A program made the position numbers and the translations under genes. The notes beneath the pieces were generated by a model. That model was not told where the DNA came from and ran no database searches. It saw only the letters and a list, made by a program, of their open reading frames with translations. A stretch of DNA of 33,484 bases. It comes from an uncultured Megasphaera sp. GTDB taxonomy: Bacteria; Bacillota; Negativicutes; Veillonellales; Megasphaeraceae. Below, one piece after another: positions 26,601 to 33,401 of the stretch (position 1 is its first letter; every line of letters begins with the position of its first letter). The stretch is from the NCBI GenBank assembly GCA_900540735.1, contig UQHB01000029.1:1-33484 (forward strand). Direction: 5' to 3'.

Positions 26601-26869
26601 CCACCAAGCGTTGCTAAGAGGCCATCTGGACGTTCTTTTTCAATGATTTCCGTAACGTAATCAAGGGAAATCGGTTCGACATACACGCGGTCCGCAATGT
26701 CTTCATCAGTCATAATCGTCGCTGGGTTGCTGTTGACGAGAACGACTTCAAAGCCTTCTTCTTTGAGGGCCCGGCAAGCCTGTGTACCAGCGTAGTCAAA
26801 TTCTGCGGCCTGGCCGATAATGATAGGGCCTGACCCGATAACGAGTACTTTCTTCAATCCTTCTATCAT
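23663..26869 (-). CDS. carB: Carbamoyl-phosphate synthase large subunit
   Basis: The subunit makes carbamoyl phosphate from bicarbonate, ATP and ammonia delivered by CarA, for both UMP and arginine. Its 1068 aa show the two homologous ATP-grasp halves: KKVLVIGSGPIIIGQAAEFDYAG near 6-28 and VVVVGSGPIRIGQGIEFDYCS near residue 550. EVNPRVSRSSALASKATG and EVNPRSSRTVPFLSKVT mark the two metal sites. The C-terminal MGS-like allosteric domain (about 940-1068) is present, so control by UMP or ornithine is possible. Its ATG is one base after the carA stop, with GGAGG inside carA. It is the last gene of pyrB-pyrC-carA-carB. Confidence 0.97.
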   Translation of the reverse strand: MIEGLKKVLVIGSGPIIIGQAAEFDYAGTQACRALKEEGFEVVLVNSNPATIMTDEDIADRVYVEPISLDYVTEIIEKERPDGLLATLGGQVGLNMAVELAKAGVLEKYNVTLLGTHLSSIEEAEDRELFKKAMEDINQPVPESDIFEDVQSAVDFADRIGYPIIVRPAFTLGGTGGGIAKTEEELYAIATRGLKLSPIHQILVERSVAGWKEIEYEVMRDKADNCIIVCNMENIDPVGVHTGDSIVVAPSQTLNDIQYQMLRTASLAIIRRLKIEGGCNVQYALDPNTNKYYVIEVNPRVSRSSALASKATGYPIAKVAAKVATGLTLDQITNAVTGKTTACFEPTLDYCVVKFPRWPFEKFALADRTLGTQMKATGEVMAIDRTFEGALLKAVRSLEIGVNYISLKKLENKSIIEIAELLSKQDDERLFVVMQALRLGISEEKIHHITGYDLWFLNKLKDIVNLEHALKANGMNEDAIRVAKKYSMPDKVIAGFVGKTEEEVLAFRKEHNIEPTFKMVDTCAAEFEAETPYYYSCYATEDDVRPLGDKSVVVVGSGPIRIGQGIEFDYCSVHSAWALRKAGYNSIIVNNNPETVSTDFDTSDSLYFEPLTVEDVMNVIEKEKPIGVICQFGGQTAINLAAPLAKRGVKVLGTSVDGMDRAEDRERFDEVLQKLNIPRPDGRIATSDKEAMKVSQELVFPLIVRPSYVLGGRAMEIVYNEKELERYLREAVIASPDHPILIDEYMVGREVEVDAIADGTDVYIPGIMEQVERAGVHSGDSIAVYPPQHLDQEMIDQIVDYTTRISLELGVKGSVNIQFVVSRGKLYIIEVNPRSSRTVPFLSKVTHVPIVEIATRIALGETLKDMGYGSGLMPNKPHVAAKAPVFSFSKIGLAEIALGPEMKSTGEVMGIGKTYSEALYKAVNGAKMRIPAGGTILVTVADRDKEEAYQLAEGFQELGYHIIATEGTGEFFTEKGMKVDVVKKIHEKGENIATLIKAGKIDLVLNTLTYGKHPERDGFNLRRMAVELAVPCLTSLDTAREVLRVFANKGKQNGYHHVAALQDYDLDK

Positions 26870-26870
26870 C

Positions 26871-27929
26871 TTATTGTTCCTCCATCATCTTGATAAATTG
26901 TTCAAATAAATACAAGTTATCTGTCGGTCCCGGTGAAGCTTCGGGGTGATACTGAACGCACATGATGTGCTTGCTCGGCACTTCAAACCCTTCGAGCGTA
27001 TTGTCGTGGAGGTTGCGGTGTGTCACGACGGCTTCTGGAGGCAAGGAATTTTCATTGATAACATAGCCATGGTTCTGAGACGTAATATAGACACGGCCAG
27101 TACGAATATCTTTGACTGGGTGATTCGAACCACGATGGCCGAAGGTAAGTTTAGAAACGTTTCCGCCAAGGGCTACGCCTAATAATTGCAAGCCTAAGCA
27201 AATGCCAAAAATCGGTTTCTTGCCGATTAATTTTTTAACTTCTTCTGCAATATCGGGAATATCTCGCGGATCACCAGGGCCATTGCTGAGGAAAATACCG
27301 TCTGGATTGATAGCGAGGACGTCTTCTGCTTTCGTTTCAGCCGGGAAAATCGTCAAACGGCAGCCGTTATGTACGAGTTCTCTAAGGATATTCTTTTTCG
27401 CGCCGTAATCCATGACAGCAACGTGGAATTTGCCGTCGCCCATGTGTTTAATTTCTTTTGTCGTTACTTTTTTAACAACTTGCGTATCAAGGGGCGTATC
27501 GAAGAGTTCTTTGATAGCATCTTCGTTCATGTCTGCTGGGACGATGACACCTTTCATAACGCCGTGGCTGCGGATAGCTTTCGTAATAGCTCGCGTATCG
27601 ACGCCGTACAAGCACGGAATGTGGTGCGTCATAATGAAGGTCGATAATTTACCTTCACACTGCCAGTTGCTCGGTTCTTCGCAAAGTTCACTGACGATGA
27701 ACCCTGCAGCATAAGGACGGTCAGCCTGTTCGATTTCATGGAAAATCCCATAGTTACCGATGAGCGGATACGTCATGGTAATAATCTGGCCAGCGTAAGA
27801 CGGGTCCGTAAAGGTTTCCTGGTAGCCTGTCATCCCTGTGTTAAATACGACTTCGCCAACAGCCGGTGTGTCCATCAGCATGTTGCCATAAAATTTTTGT
27901 CCATTCTCTAAAATGAGAACTCCCTTCAT
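26871..27929 (-). CDS. carA: Carbamoyl-phosphate synthase small subunit (glutaminase)
   Basis: The subunit hydrolyses glutamine and channels ammonia to CarB. The 352-aa protein has an N-terminal CPSase domain (about 1-150, with TGMTGYQE and DTRAITKAIR) and a class I amidotransferase domain with nucleophile Cys244 in GICLGLQLLG, SNGPGDP at 215-221, and the His/Glu pair in YHPEASPGP. Its ATG overlaps the pyrC stop by four bases (ATGA), which suggests translational coupling. It is controlled with pyrB and pyrC by the PyrR-type leader; no ARG box is seen in front of it. Confidence 0.97.
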   Translation of the reverse strand: MKGVLILENGQKFYGNMLMDTPAVGEVVFNTGMTGYQETFTDPSYAGQIITMTYPLIGNYGIFHEIEQADRPYAAGFIVSELCEEPSNWQCEGKLSTFIMTHHIPCLYGVDTRAITKAIRSHGVMKGVIVPADMNEDAIKELFDTPLDTQVVKKVTTKEIKHMGDGKFHVAVMDYGAKKNILRELVHNGCRLTIFPAETKAEDVLAINPDGIFLSNGPGDPRDIPDIAEEVKKLIGKKPIFGICLGLQLLGVALGGNVSKLTFGHRGSNHPVKDIRTGRVYITSQNHGYVINENSLPPEAVVTHRNLHDNTLEGFEVPSKHIMCVQYHPEASPGPTDNLYLFEQFIKMMEEQ

Positions 27930-29224
27930 CGTAAAACCACCCCATCTTTCATGACAATTTCGCCGTCTACGATTGTAGCAGCAGCTTTGCCTTTGAAAAT
28001 CATTTCATCGAAAGGCGAAGCTTTTCCTTTGGAATAGAACTGCGATGCGTCGACAGTCCATTCTTTATCTAAATCAATGATTGTTAAATCAGCAGCTTTG
28101 CCCGGTGCAATGACACCAGCATCTACGCCGAGAATCTTTGCCTGTGCTACAGACATGTCGCGGACAATCGTGTTGAGGTCGATAATGCCCGTATGGTACA
28201 TGTACGTAAGAATGGCACCAATGCTCGTTTCGAGGCCTACAAAGCCGCTCGGAGCAAGGTTAAATTCTTGGTCTTTTTCTTCCCATTCATGCGGTGCATG
28301 GTCTGTGACGATAGCGTCAATCGTGCCGTCTTTGAGGCCTTCGACGCAAGCCTTACGATGGTCTTCCGAACGGAGCGGCGGATTAACTTTGTACCGTGTG
28401 TCGTATGTACGGAGTGCTTCATCCGTGAAGATGAGGTGCTGCGGCGTAACTTCTGCCGTAACCTGCACGCCCCGTTTTTTCGCCTGACGGACAATGTCGA
28501 CAGCGTTTTTCGTGCTAATGTGAGCAATGTGAATCGGTGTATGTGTTGCTTCCGCAAGGAGTACGTCACGAGCAACAGCGATGTCTTCGGCTACAGCCGG
28601 ACGGCCTTTAATGCCCAATTCGTTGGAGACAACGCCTTCGTGCATGTTGCCGCCGCGAACCATGTTTTCATCTTCGCAGTGCTGAATAATGACTTTCTTA
28701 AACATGCTCGCATATTCCATGGCTTTACGCATGAAATCGCAGTTTTCTACGTAATGGCCGTCATCGGAGAAAGCAACGACTCCTTCTTTAGCCATAGCAC
28801 CCATAGCAGAAAGTTCTTCACCTTTCTGTTCTTTTGAAATGGAGCCAATAATGTCGACTTTGACGACTGCTTCTTTCTGGATTTTGTACTTCATGCCGTC
28901 GACGATGATCGCACTGTCAATGACCGGTTTCGTATTCGGCATCGTTGCCACGCGCGTAATGCCGCCAGCAGCTGCTGCACGCGTACCTGTGGCAATCGTT
29001 TCTTTGCCGGACTGGCCCGGTTGACGGAGATGGACGTGCATATCAATGAAGCCCGGGGCTACGACGAGGCCCGTTGCATCAAATACGTCATCTACACCAG
29101 CTGTCGGTAAATCCTTGCCAATGGCTTTGAACTTGCCGTCTTCAATTAAAATATCGCAAACTTCATCTTGTTGGGCAGCCGGGTTTACGACTCTGCCACC
29201 TTTAACGAGTAGTGTCAACGTCAT
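27926..29224 (-). CDS. pyrC: Dihydroorotase
   Basis: The enzyme cyclises carbamoyl aspartate to dihydroorotate. The 432-aa type I amidohydrolase has metal-binding HVHLRQPG (63-70), a TGTRAAAAGG segment, FSDDGHYV, the HIAHISTK His motif and TDHAPHE. ATG 29224 is only two bases after AGGAGG; an in-frame TTG two codons later (29218) has the ideal eight-base spacing and may be the real start. The gene overlaps the end of pyrB by 23 bases (17 if TTG), and its stop overlaps the carA start. Confidence 0.95.
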   Translation of the reverse strand: MTLTLLVKGGRVVNPAAQQDEVCDILIEDGKFKAIGKDLPTAGVDDVFDATGLVVAPGFIDMHVHLRQPGQSGKETIATGTRAAAAGGITRVATMPNTKPVIDSAIIVDGMKYKIQKEAVVKVDIIGSISKEQKGEELSAMGAMAKEGVVAFSDDGHYVENCDFMRKAMEYASMFKKVIIQHCEDENMVRGGNMHEGVVSNELGIKGRPAVAEDIAVARDVLLAEATHTPIHIAHISTKNAVDIVRQAKKRGVQVTAEVTPQHLIFTDEALRTYDTRYKVNPPLRSEDHRKACVEGLKDGTIDAIVTDHAPHEWEEKDQEFNLAPSGFVGLETSIGAILTYMYHTGIIDLNTIVRDMSVAQAKILGVDAGVIAPGKAADLTIIDLDKEWTVDASQFYSKGKASPFDEMIFKGKAAATIVDGEIVMKDGVVLR

Positions 29225-30149
29225 CGCCTCCTATAATTGTCAAATATAATACAGCCATACGTACAGAAACGCCGTTCTTAACCTGTTCCTGAATAGCCGA
29301 GTGATCCGGGTTATAGCATGTATCCGGTTCGATTTCAATACCGCGGTTCATAGGGCCTGGATGCAAGATTAAGACATCTTTTTTCGCCAGTTCCAACCGT
29401 TTTTTGTCGATGCCAAAGAGGCTGTTGTATTCACCGGCACTTGGGAAGAAGCCAATGCCTTGGCGTTCTTTCTGAATACGGAGCACATTGATGACATCTG
29501 CATCTTTAATGGCTTCGTCCAAGTCATAGTGAATGGTCACGCCCATATCAGCCAGTTCCGGCTGCAAGAGCGTCCGCGGGCCAACGAGATGCACATCAGC
29601 ACCCATGGTCTTTAAGCCGTAAATATCAGAACGAGCGACGCGGCCATGGTCAATATCACCGACAATAACAACTTTTAAGCCGTCAATATGGCCTTTATTT
29701 TCTTGAATCGTAAATAAGTCCAACAAGCCCTGTGTGGGATGTTCGTGTGCGCCATCACCAGCATTGATAATCAAAGGGGGCACGCATTTATCGGCAAACC
29801 ATGGCGACCCTTCTTGTTTCTGACGCATAACGATAGCATCTACCCCCATTGCCGTGACGGTCAAGAGGGTATCTCGGAAGCTTTCCCCTTTTTGGATAGA
29901 ACTTCCACGTGGCGTGAAATTGATAACATCGGCACCAAGATACTTTGCAGCCATTTCAAAAGAACCGCGCGTACGCGTACTCGGTTCCCAGAACATGTTG
30001 ACTACAGACTTTCCTTTCAAGAGGGATAATTTCTTGTTGTCGCTGTTGACGACTGCTTTCATCTTCTTTGCGACGCGCAGAATCAACTCAATTTCTTCCT
30101 TTGGTACTCCTTGGAGCCCTAACAGGCTCTTACCTTGAATACTAACCAT
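29202..30149 (-). CDS. pyrB: Aspartate carbamoyltransferase catalytic chain
   Basis: The enzyme joins carbamoyl phosphate and aspartate, the committed step of pyrimidine synthesis. At 315 aa it is close to the Bacillus form. It carries the carbamoyl-phosphate motif STRTRGSFE (57-65), the HPTQGLLDLF segment and HPGPMNRGIEI near the C-terminus. I chose ATG 30149 (MVSIQGK), six bases after AGGAGG; ATG 30155 sits on the ribosome site and 30191 lies inside the leader terminator. No pyrI regulatory chain is adjacent. It is the first gene after the PyrR-type attenuator. Confidence 0.96.
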   Translation of the reverse strand: MVSIQGKSLLGLQGVPKEEIELILRVAKKMKAVVNSDNKKLSLLKGKSVVNMFWEPSTRTRGSFEMAAKYLGADVINFTPRGSSIQKGESFRDTLLTVTAMGVDAIVMRQKQEGSPWFADKCVPPLIINAGDGAHEHPTQGLLDLFTIQENKGHIDGLKVVIVGDIDHGRVARSDIYGLKTMGADVHLVGPRTLLQPELADMGVTIHYDLDEAIKDADVINVLRIQKERQGIGFFPSAGEYNSLFGIDKKRLELAKKDVLILHPGPMNRGIEIEPDTCYNPDHSAIQEQVKNGVSVRMAVLYLTIIGGDDVDTTR

Positions 30150-30166
30150 TGACATCCTCCTTGTAT

Positions 30167-30294
30167 AAAAAAGACCTCTGCCCGAGGGCAAAGGTCATAT
30201 CATAAGCATAGCAAAATATATCCCTTCGTAGCCTCTCTGGACTATATTAAAGGTACAATCACGTGTCGAATATGCATAGCCTCACAGGACTATG
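30167..30294 (-). promoter_or_regulatory. PyrR-type attenuator with two tandem binding loops
   Basis: On minus, TAGTCCAGAGAGGCTACGAA (from 30244, motif ending 30223) matches the PyrR anti-antiterminator loop consensus AGUCC-N-GNGAGGCU. A second hairpin, CATAG-N10-CTATG (30294-30275), has loop TCCTGTGAGG with the same conserved core. The terminator follows: stem GACCTTTGCCC with GGGCAGAGGTC (30196-30173), then T6 (30172-30167). GAAGG of the loop can pair with CCTTT of the terminator's 5' arm as an antiterminator. High UMP should favour termination; pyrR itself is not in the window. Confidence 0.88.
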
Positions 30295-30310
30295 GTAATA
30301 TTCTTTTATT

Positions 30311-30339
30311 ATTTTATATAGATACACGTGTAAAGTCAA
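30311..30339 (-). promoter_or_regulatory. Promoter of the pyrB-pyrC-carA-carB operon
   Basis: TTGACT (30339-30334) and TAAAAT (30316-30311) are 17 bases apart, about 160 bases before pyrB. An ACACGTG word in the spacer recurs in the leader (about 30266-30260). Confidence 0.75.
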
Positions 30340-30356
30340 GAACATTTTCCATGCTT

Positions 30357-30878
30357 TTAGCCCATAGTCGTGTACAATACTTGCGGCAAAATCGTCACTT
30401 CATTGCCCGCAATAGACACATCATTATAAAAGGCTGTAAAGACCTCTGCTGGGACGTAGAGTACCCCTTCGATGAGTTCTGGTGGCGCACCAAACTCATA
30501 GATATGATTAATATTGATGACCTTCAGTTTGCCCATGCGTTCATAATCCTTCATACCAGGTGAAAAATACATGTACGCAATGCTCATATCGAGGCGCGTC
30601 TGGTTCGTGTCCTTATCCCACGTCACTGTATAGCCCAACGCTTCAGCTGTACGCCGCAAAGGCACCATGACGACACCGTCTTTGTTGTGTGCCGGTGCCG
30701 GTAAATCGGACGTATCTACAGCCCGTCCTTGGACAAGTAAATGGTACGCTGCATACGTTGAAACACTCGTCTTGCTCGTCGGTACCGGTGTCACTGTATC
30801 GTCTGCGGCTAAAGAAATCGGGAAAGTAAAAGCTGCGCAAACGGCACTTATTACGGTCACTCGTATCCAAGGTTTCAT
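30357..30878 (-). CDS. Secreted protein with a copper-amine-oxidase N-terminal-like (stalk) domain
   Basis: The 173-aa protein has a classic signal peptide (MKPWIRVTVISAVCAAFTF, cleavage likely after SLA). It is followed by a single repeat of the type annotated as copper amine oxidase N-terminal domain, widespread in Bacillota surface proteins: VPLRRTAEALGYTVTWDKDTNQ, then a VPAEVFTAFYNDV half with the same strand-helix pattern. No catalytic oxidase domain is present, so enzyme activity is not expected; a binding or envelope role is a guess. I chose the ATG at 30878, six bases after GGAGGG; ATGs at 30896, 30884 and 30881 are worse. It lies between two pyrimidine operons but is transcribed from its own region with paired unknown operators. 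Confidence 0.75.
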   Translation of the reverse strand: MKPWIRVTVISAVCAAFTFPISLAADDTVTPVPTSKTSVSTYAAYHLLVQGRAVDTSDLPAPAHNKDGVVMVPLRRTAEALGYTVTWDKDTNQTRLDMSIAYMYFSPGMKDYERMGKLKVININHIYEFGAPPELIEGVLYVPAEVFTAFYNDVSIAGNEVTILPQVLYTTMG

Positions 30879-30935
30879 CATCATCCCTCCTTGCATTACT
30901 AGAAAAATACATCTACATATATTTTATAGCAAAAA

Positions 30936-30997
30936 TTTCAAGTATACTAGAAACTTTCTCCATTTTTGCGATAAGTTTCAAGTATAACTGAAACTTT
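30936..30997 (-). promoter_or_regulatory. Two 40-bp-spaced inverted repeats (unknown operators) before the stalk-domain gene
   Basis: Two copies of one motif occur: TTTCAAGTATACTAGAAACT (from 30936) and TTTCAAGTATAACTGAAACT (from 30976). Their starts are exactly 40 bases apart. Read on minus they fit AGTTTC-N10-GAAA(C/T)T. The proximal copy lies just upstream of an extended -10 (TGC-TATAAA, about 30928-30922), where a -35 would be, and no good -35 is seen. This is consistent with an activator or cooperative repressor. The regulator is unknown. Confidence 0.6.
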
Positions 30998-31004
30998 TTC
31001 TATA

Positions 31005-31042
31005 CAAAAAACGCAGCCTTAGCTTCACACTAAGACTGCGTT
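31005..31042 (-). terminator. Terminator of the pyrF-pyrE-membrane protein operon
   Basis: The 13-bp stem with one mismatch, AACGCAGCCTTAG (31010-31022) and CTAAGACTGCGTT (31030-31042), is followed by T6 on minus. It begins eight bases past the membrane-protein stop. Confidence 0.92.
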
Positions 31043-31049
31043 CATATGA

Positions 31050-32003
31050 TTAGAATGTAAGCGATTTTAAGTAGCCACCGAGGCCGTTATCGTCAGATAC
31101 GGGAATAATCGGAAAGCCCGTAGGCTGGGGCTGAATAATCATGAAGACTAAAGCCGCCAACACAGAGAGCCCCATAGCGAGGTACGAGAACGTCCCCTTC
31201 GAGCTATGTTCCGTAAGGCCAAAGAGGCGAATGACCATAGCCGCACCAATGAGGGAGAACAACGCGCCAAGCGAGAAAACGCGGAACACGCCAAAGGCCA
31301 CAAAAAGGCCAATAATCATAGCGCCATTGATGACGATAGGATAGAACCGCGAAAGAGCGGTCTGCGTGTTGCGATGCATAGGCACGACCCAGTCCGTCGG
31401 GTCAATCCCCGTTAAGCCCGTGACAAAGGTCGTAGCGTAGAGGATTTTATCCCATGCGTTATCCCACTTGCGCCGATTCCCAGTAGCCCACATGAGTGCT
31501 GCATAGGCAATAACAGCGATGCCAGCGAGAACGTAGTAGAACTGCACCGGAATAAACGGCAAAATCAAAAGGCCCATCGCTACGAGGACAGCGGCAATAA
31601 TGACCATTTGGATGAGCTGCTGCTTCGTCGGCCGCGTTTTCTTATCGGCTTCGCTGTAAAAGCGTGCGAAGATTTCCAGTAAGAAGACAATGACGAAGAA
31701 GACAACGCCAAGGAATGGACTCAGTGCCGCTAAAGCGACAGTGATTAAAATAGGAATGGTGATTTTCGCGCCAGGGAAGAGTTTCAAGCTCTTTAAATTC
31801 ATGTCGTGGTTTTGGGAGTACGACGTAAAGTACGTAAAGGTGTTGAAAAGGAGCAACGCCGAGACGACTTCACCAGGCGTCCCGCCCATATACAAGAAAA
31901 TAAAGAGCATGCACATACTCAAATTGACGCCGCTAAACCGTGCGAATGCAGCACCTACAACGCCAGCCGTAAAAAAGGGCAAAATGGCTGATAATAAATC
32001 CAT
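31050..32003 (-). CDS. Uncharacterised polytopic membrane protein in the pyrFE operon
   Basis: This is a 317-aa protein with about eight hydrophobic segments and no signal peptide. I do not recognise the family with confidence. The opening (LLSAILPFFTAGVVGAAFARFSGVNL), the GGTPGEVVSALLLFN loop and the two-lobed layout around a central charged loop (YSEADKKTRPTKQQ) recall TauE/SafE-like exporters, but the glycine signature is missing. Conserved-looking soluble residues include SYSQNHDMNLKSLKLFPGAK and GIDPTDWVVPMHRN. It starts 12 bases after the pyrE stop, with a G-rich ribosome site overlapping the end of pyrE, and ends before the operon terminator. It is therefore cotranscribed with UMP synthesis genes; transport of a pyrimidine, orotate or an anion is only a guess. 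Confidence 0.7.
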   Translation of the reverse strand: MDLLSAILPFFTAGVVGAAFARFSGVNLSMCMLFIFLYMGGTPGEVVSALLLFNTFTYFTSYSQNHDMNLKSLKLFPGAKITIPILITVALAALSPFLGVVFFVIVFLLEIFARFYSEADKKTRPTKQQLIQMVIIAAVLVAMGLLILPFIPVQFYYVLAGIAVIAYAALMWATGNRRKWDNAWDKILYATTFVTGLTGIDPTDWVVPMHRNTQTALSRFYPIVINGAMIIGLFVAFGVFRVFSLGALFSLIGAAMVIRLFGLTEHSSKGTFSYLAMGLSVLAALVFMIIQPQPTGFPIIPVSDDNGLGGYLKSLTF

Positions 32004-32015
32004 GGAGCCAGCCCC

Positions 32016-32603
32016 CTATTTCAAATGATGGCTGCCCCGTTCGGTAATAGCAACGCCATCTTTGCAAAGCGGGCATTCTTCCGGTTTGTATGTGGGAACA
32101 GTCAAATGTAATAAAGCCTGAACTTTATCTTTCGGTACGCCAAATTCAGCTTTGCCGCCGCTGCGGTCTACGAGGAGGCCAACGCCAACGATGACGCCGC
32201 CAGCTTTTTTCACGACATTAACAACTTCCTGTACGGAGCCGCCAGTCGTGACGATATCTTCGACGATGAGGACACGTTCGCCCGGTTCGATGCGGAAGCC
32301 GCGACGGAGGGTCATAACGCCTTTTTCACGTTCTGTAAAGATTGCCCGTGTGCCGAGAGCTTTCCCGACTTCATGAGCAAGGAGAATACCGCCTGTCATC
32401 GGTCCCATAACGGTCTGGACGTTCTGGTCTTTAAAGCGTTCTGCCAATTCTTTGCAAAGCTTTTCTGTGTATTCCGGATGCTGGAGAACGTTGAATTTTT
32501 CTACATACAACGGGCTGTGCAAGCCAGATGTAAGAAGGAAATGGCCTTCTAAGATAGCTTTCGTGTCCACTAATAATTGTTTTACTTCTGCTTCTGTCAT
32601 CAT
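32016..32603 (-). CDS. pyrE: Orotate phosphoribosyltransferase (C-terminal Cys-pair form)
   Basis: The enzyme converts orotate and PRPP to OMP. The 195-aa protein has the PRPP-binding loop VLIVEDIVTTGGSV near 109-122 and the EREKGVMTLRRGF segment. The C-terminus carries EECPLCKDGVAITERGS, a CxxC tail seen in the PyrE subgroup first described from thermophiles and distinct from the E. coli form. Start ATG 32603 or the next codon 32600; AGGGGG lies about 11 bases upstream inside the pyrF end. It lies seven bases after the pyrF stop, as a pyrF-pyrE unit. Confidence 0.95.
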   Translation of the reverse strand: MMTEAEVKQLLVDTKAILEGHFLLTSGLHSPLYVEKFNVLQHPEYTEKLCKELAERFKDQNVQTVMGPMTGGILLAHEVGKALGTRAIFTEREKGVMTLRRGFRIEPGERVLIVEDIVTTGGSVQEVVNVVKKAGGVIVGVGLLVDRSGGKAEFGVPKDKVQALLHLTVPTYKPEECPLCKDGVAITERGSHHLK

Positions 32604-32609
32604 AATGCG

Positions 32610-33323
32610 TTATACCCCCTGAATTTCTGCTAAAATTTTAGTTGCTGCTTCTTTCGGATTGTCCGCCTTCGTAATCGGTCGGCCAATGACGAGATGAGAC
32701 GCGCCATCACGCAGTGCCTGCGACGGTGTCGTAAAGCGTTTCTGGTCGTTAGCAACGGCAAAGGTCGGGCGAATCCCCGGTGTAACGATGAGGAAATCCG
32801 GGCCGTTCATTTCGCGGATTTCTTTGGCTTCGTACGGCGACGAAACTGTCCCGTCGATACCTGCTTCTTTGGCAAGTTTAGCCAATCTCTTAACAGACTG
32901 GGCAATATCATACTTACCGCCAATTTCTTGCCAAGCTTCTTCGTCAATACTCGTAAGAATTGTCACAGCCAGAAGTTTTGGCCGCGCAATATTAAGGCGT
33001 GCCGCTTCTTCGCGGACAGCCGTAGCAGCCACTTCCATCATGGCTCTGCCGCCCGTGCCGTGGAGCGTCATGAGGTCCGCACCAAGACGCGTAAGAGCGC
33101 GGATGCTCTGGCCGACAGTATTCGGAATGTCGTGTACTTTGAGGTCAAGGAAGACATGCTTGCCCTGGTCTTTTAAGTACCGTACCGAGTCCGGGCCGAC
33201 GCTGTAGAACAATTCCATGCCGACTTTATAAAAGGAAACGCTGTCGCCAAGCGTTTCTACGAGCTTTTTCAAATCGTCCAGAGACGATACATCCAAAGCC
33301 GTAATAATACGATCATCTGCCAT
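32610..33323 (-). CDS. pyrF: Orotidine 5'-phosphate decarboxylase
   Basis: The enzyme decarboxylates OMP to UMP, the last step of the pathway. The 237-aa TIM barrel has the catalytic tetrad region FLDLKVHDIPNTV (58-70, Asp60, Lys62, Asp65), the VTPGIRP phosphate-loop segment and IGRPIT near the C-terminus. ATG 33323 follows AGGAGG. It is the first gene of the pyrFE operon, with its own strong promoter and no visible PyrR loop. Confidence 0.97.
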   Translation of the reverse strand: MADDRIITALDVSSLDDLKKLVETLGDSVSFYKVGMELFYSVGPDSVRYLKDQGKHVFLDLKVHDIPNTVGQSIRALTRLGADLMTLHGTGGRAMMEVAATAVREEAARLNIARPKLLAVTILTSIDEEAWQEIGGKYDIAQSVKRLAKLAKEAGIDGTVSSPYEAKEIREMNGPDFLIVTPGIRPTFAVANDQKRFTTPSQALRDGASHLVIGRPITKADNPKEAATKILAEIQGV

Positions 33324-33372
33324 GTATAAACCCTCCTATCAAGTGGTTCGTAGTGTATAGGCATACAAATTT

Positions 33373-33401
33373 ATTATGTCATGTTTTTCACAGAGTGTCA
33401 A
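33373..33401 (-). promoter_or_regulatory. pyrF promoter
   Basis: A perfect TTGACA (33401-33396) and CATAAT (33378-33373) are 17 bases apart. The leader is about 45 bases, too short for a PyrR attenuator. Upstream, to the window edge, is a short GC-rich element followed by T6 (about 33430-33415) that may be the end of a terminator of an outside gene. Confidence 0.8.

Noticed and set aside
28193..28837. A 214-codon plus-strand frame opposite pyrC
   Set aside because: Antisense to dihydroorotase motifs, with an atypical Phe/Val/Asn-rich composition and no ribosome site.
30150..30191. Longer pyrB start at 30191
   Set aside because: It would begin in the attenuator terminator; the ribosome site points to 30149.
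30936..30997. Start of a CRISPR array
   Set aside because: Only two imperfect, palindromic copies exist with an 18-20-base gap, placed over a promoter; operator sites explain them better.
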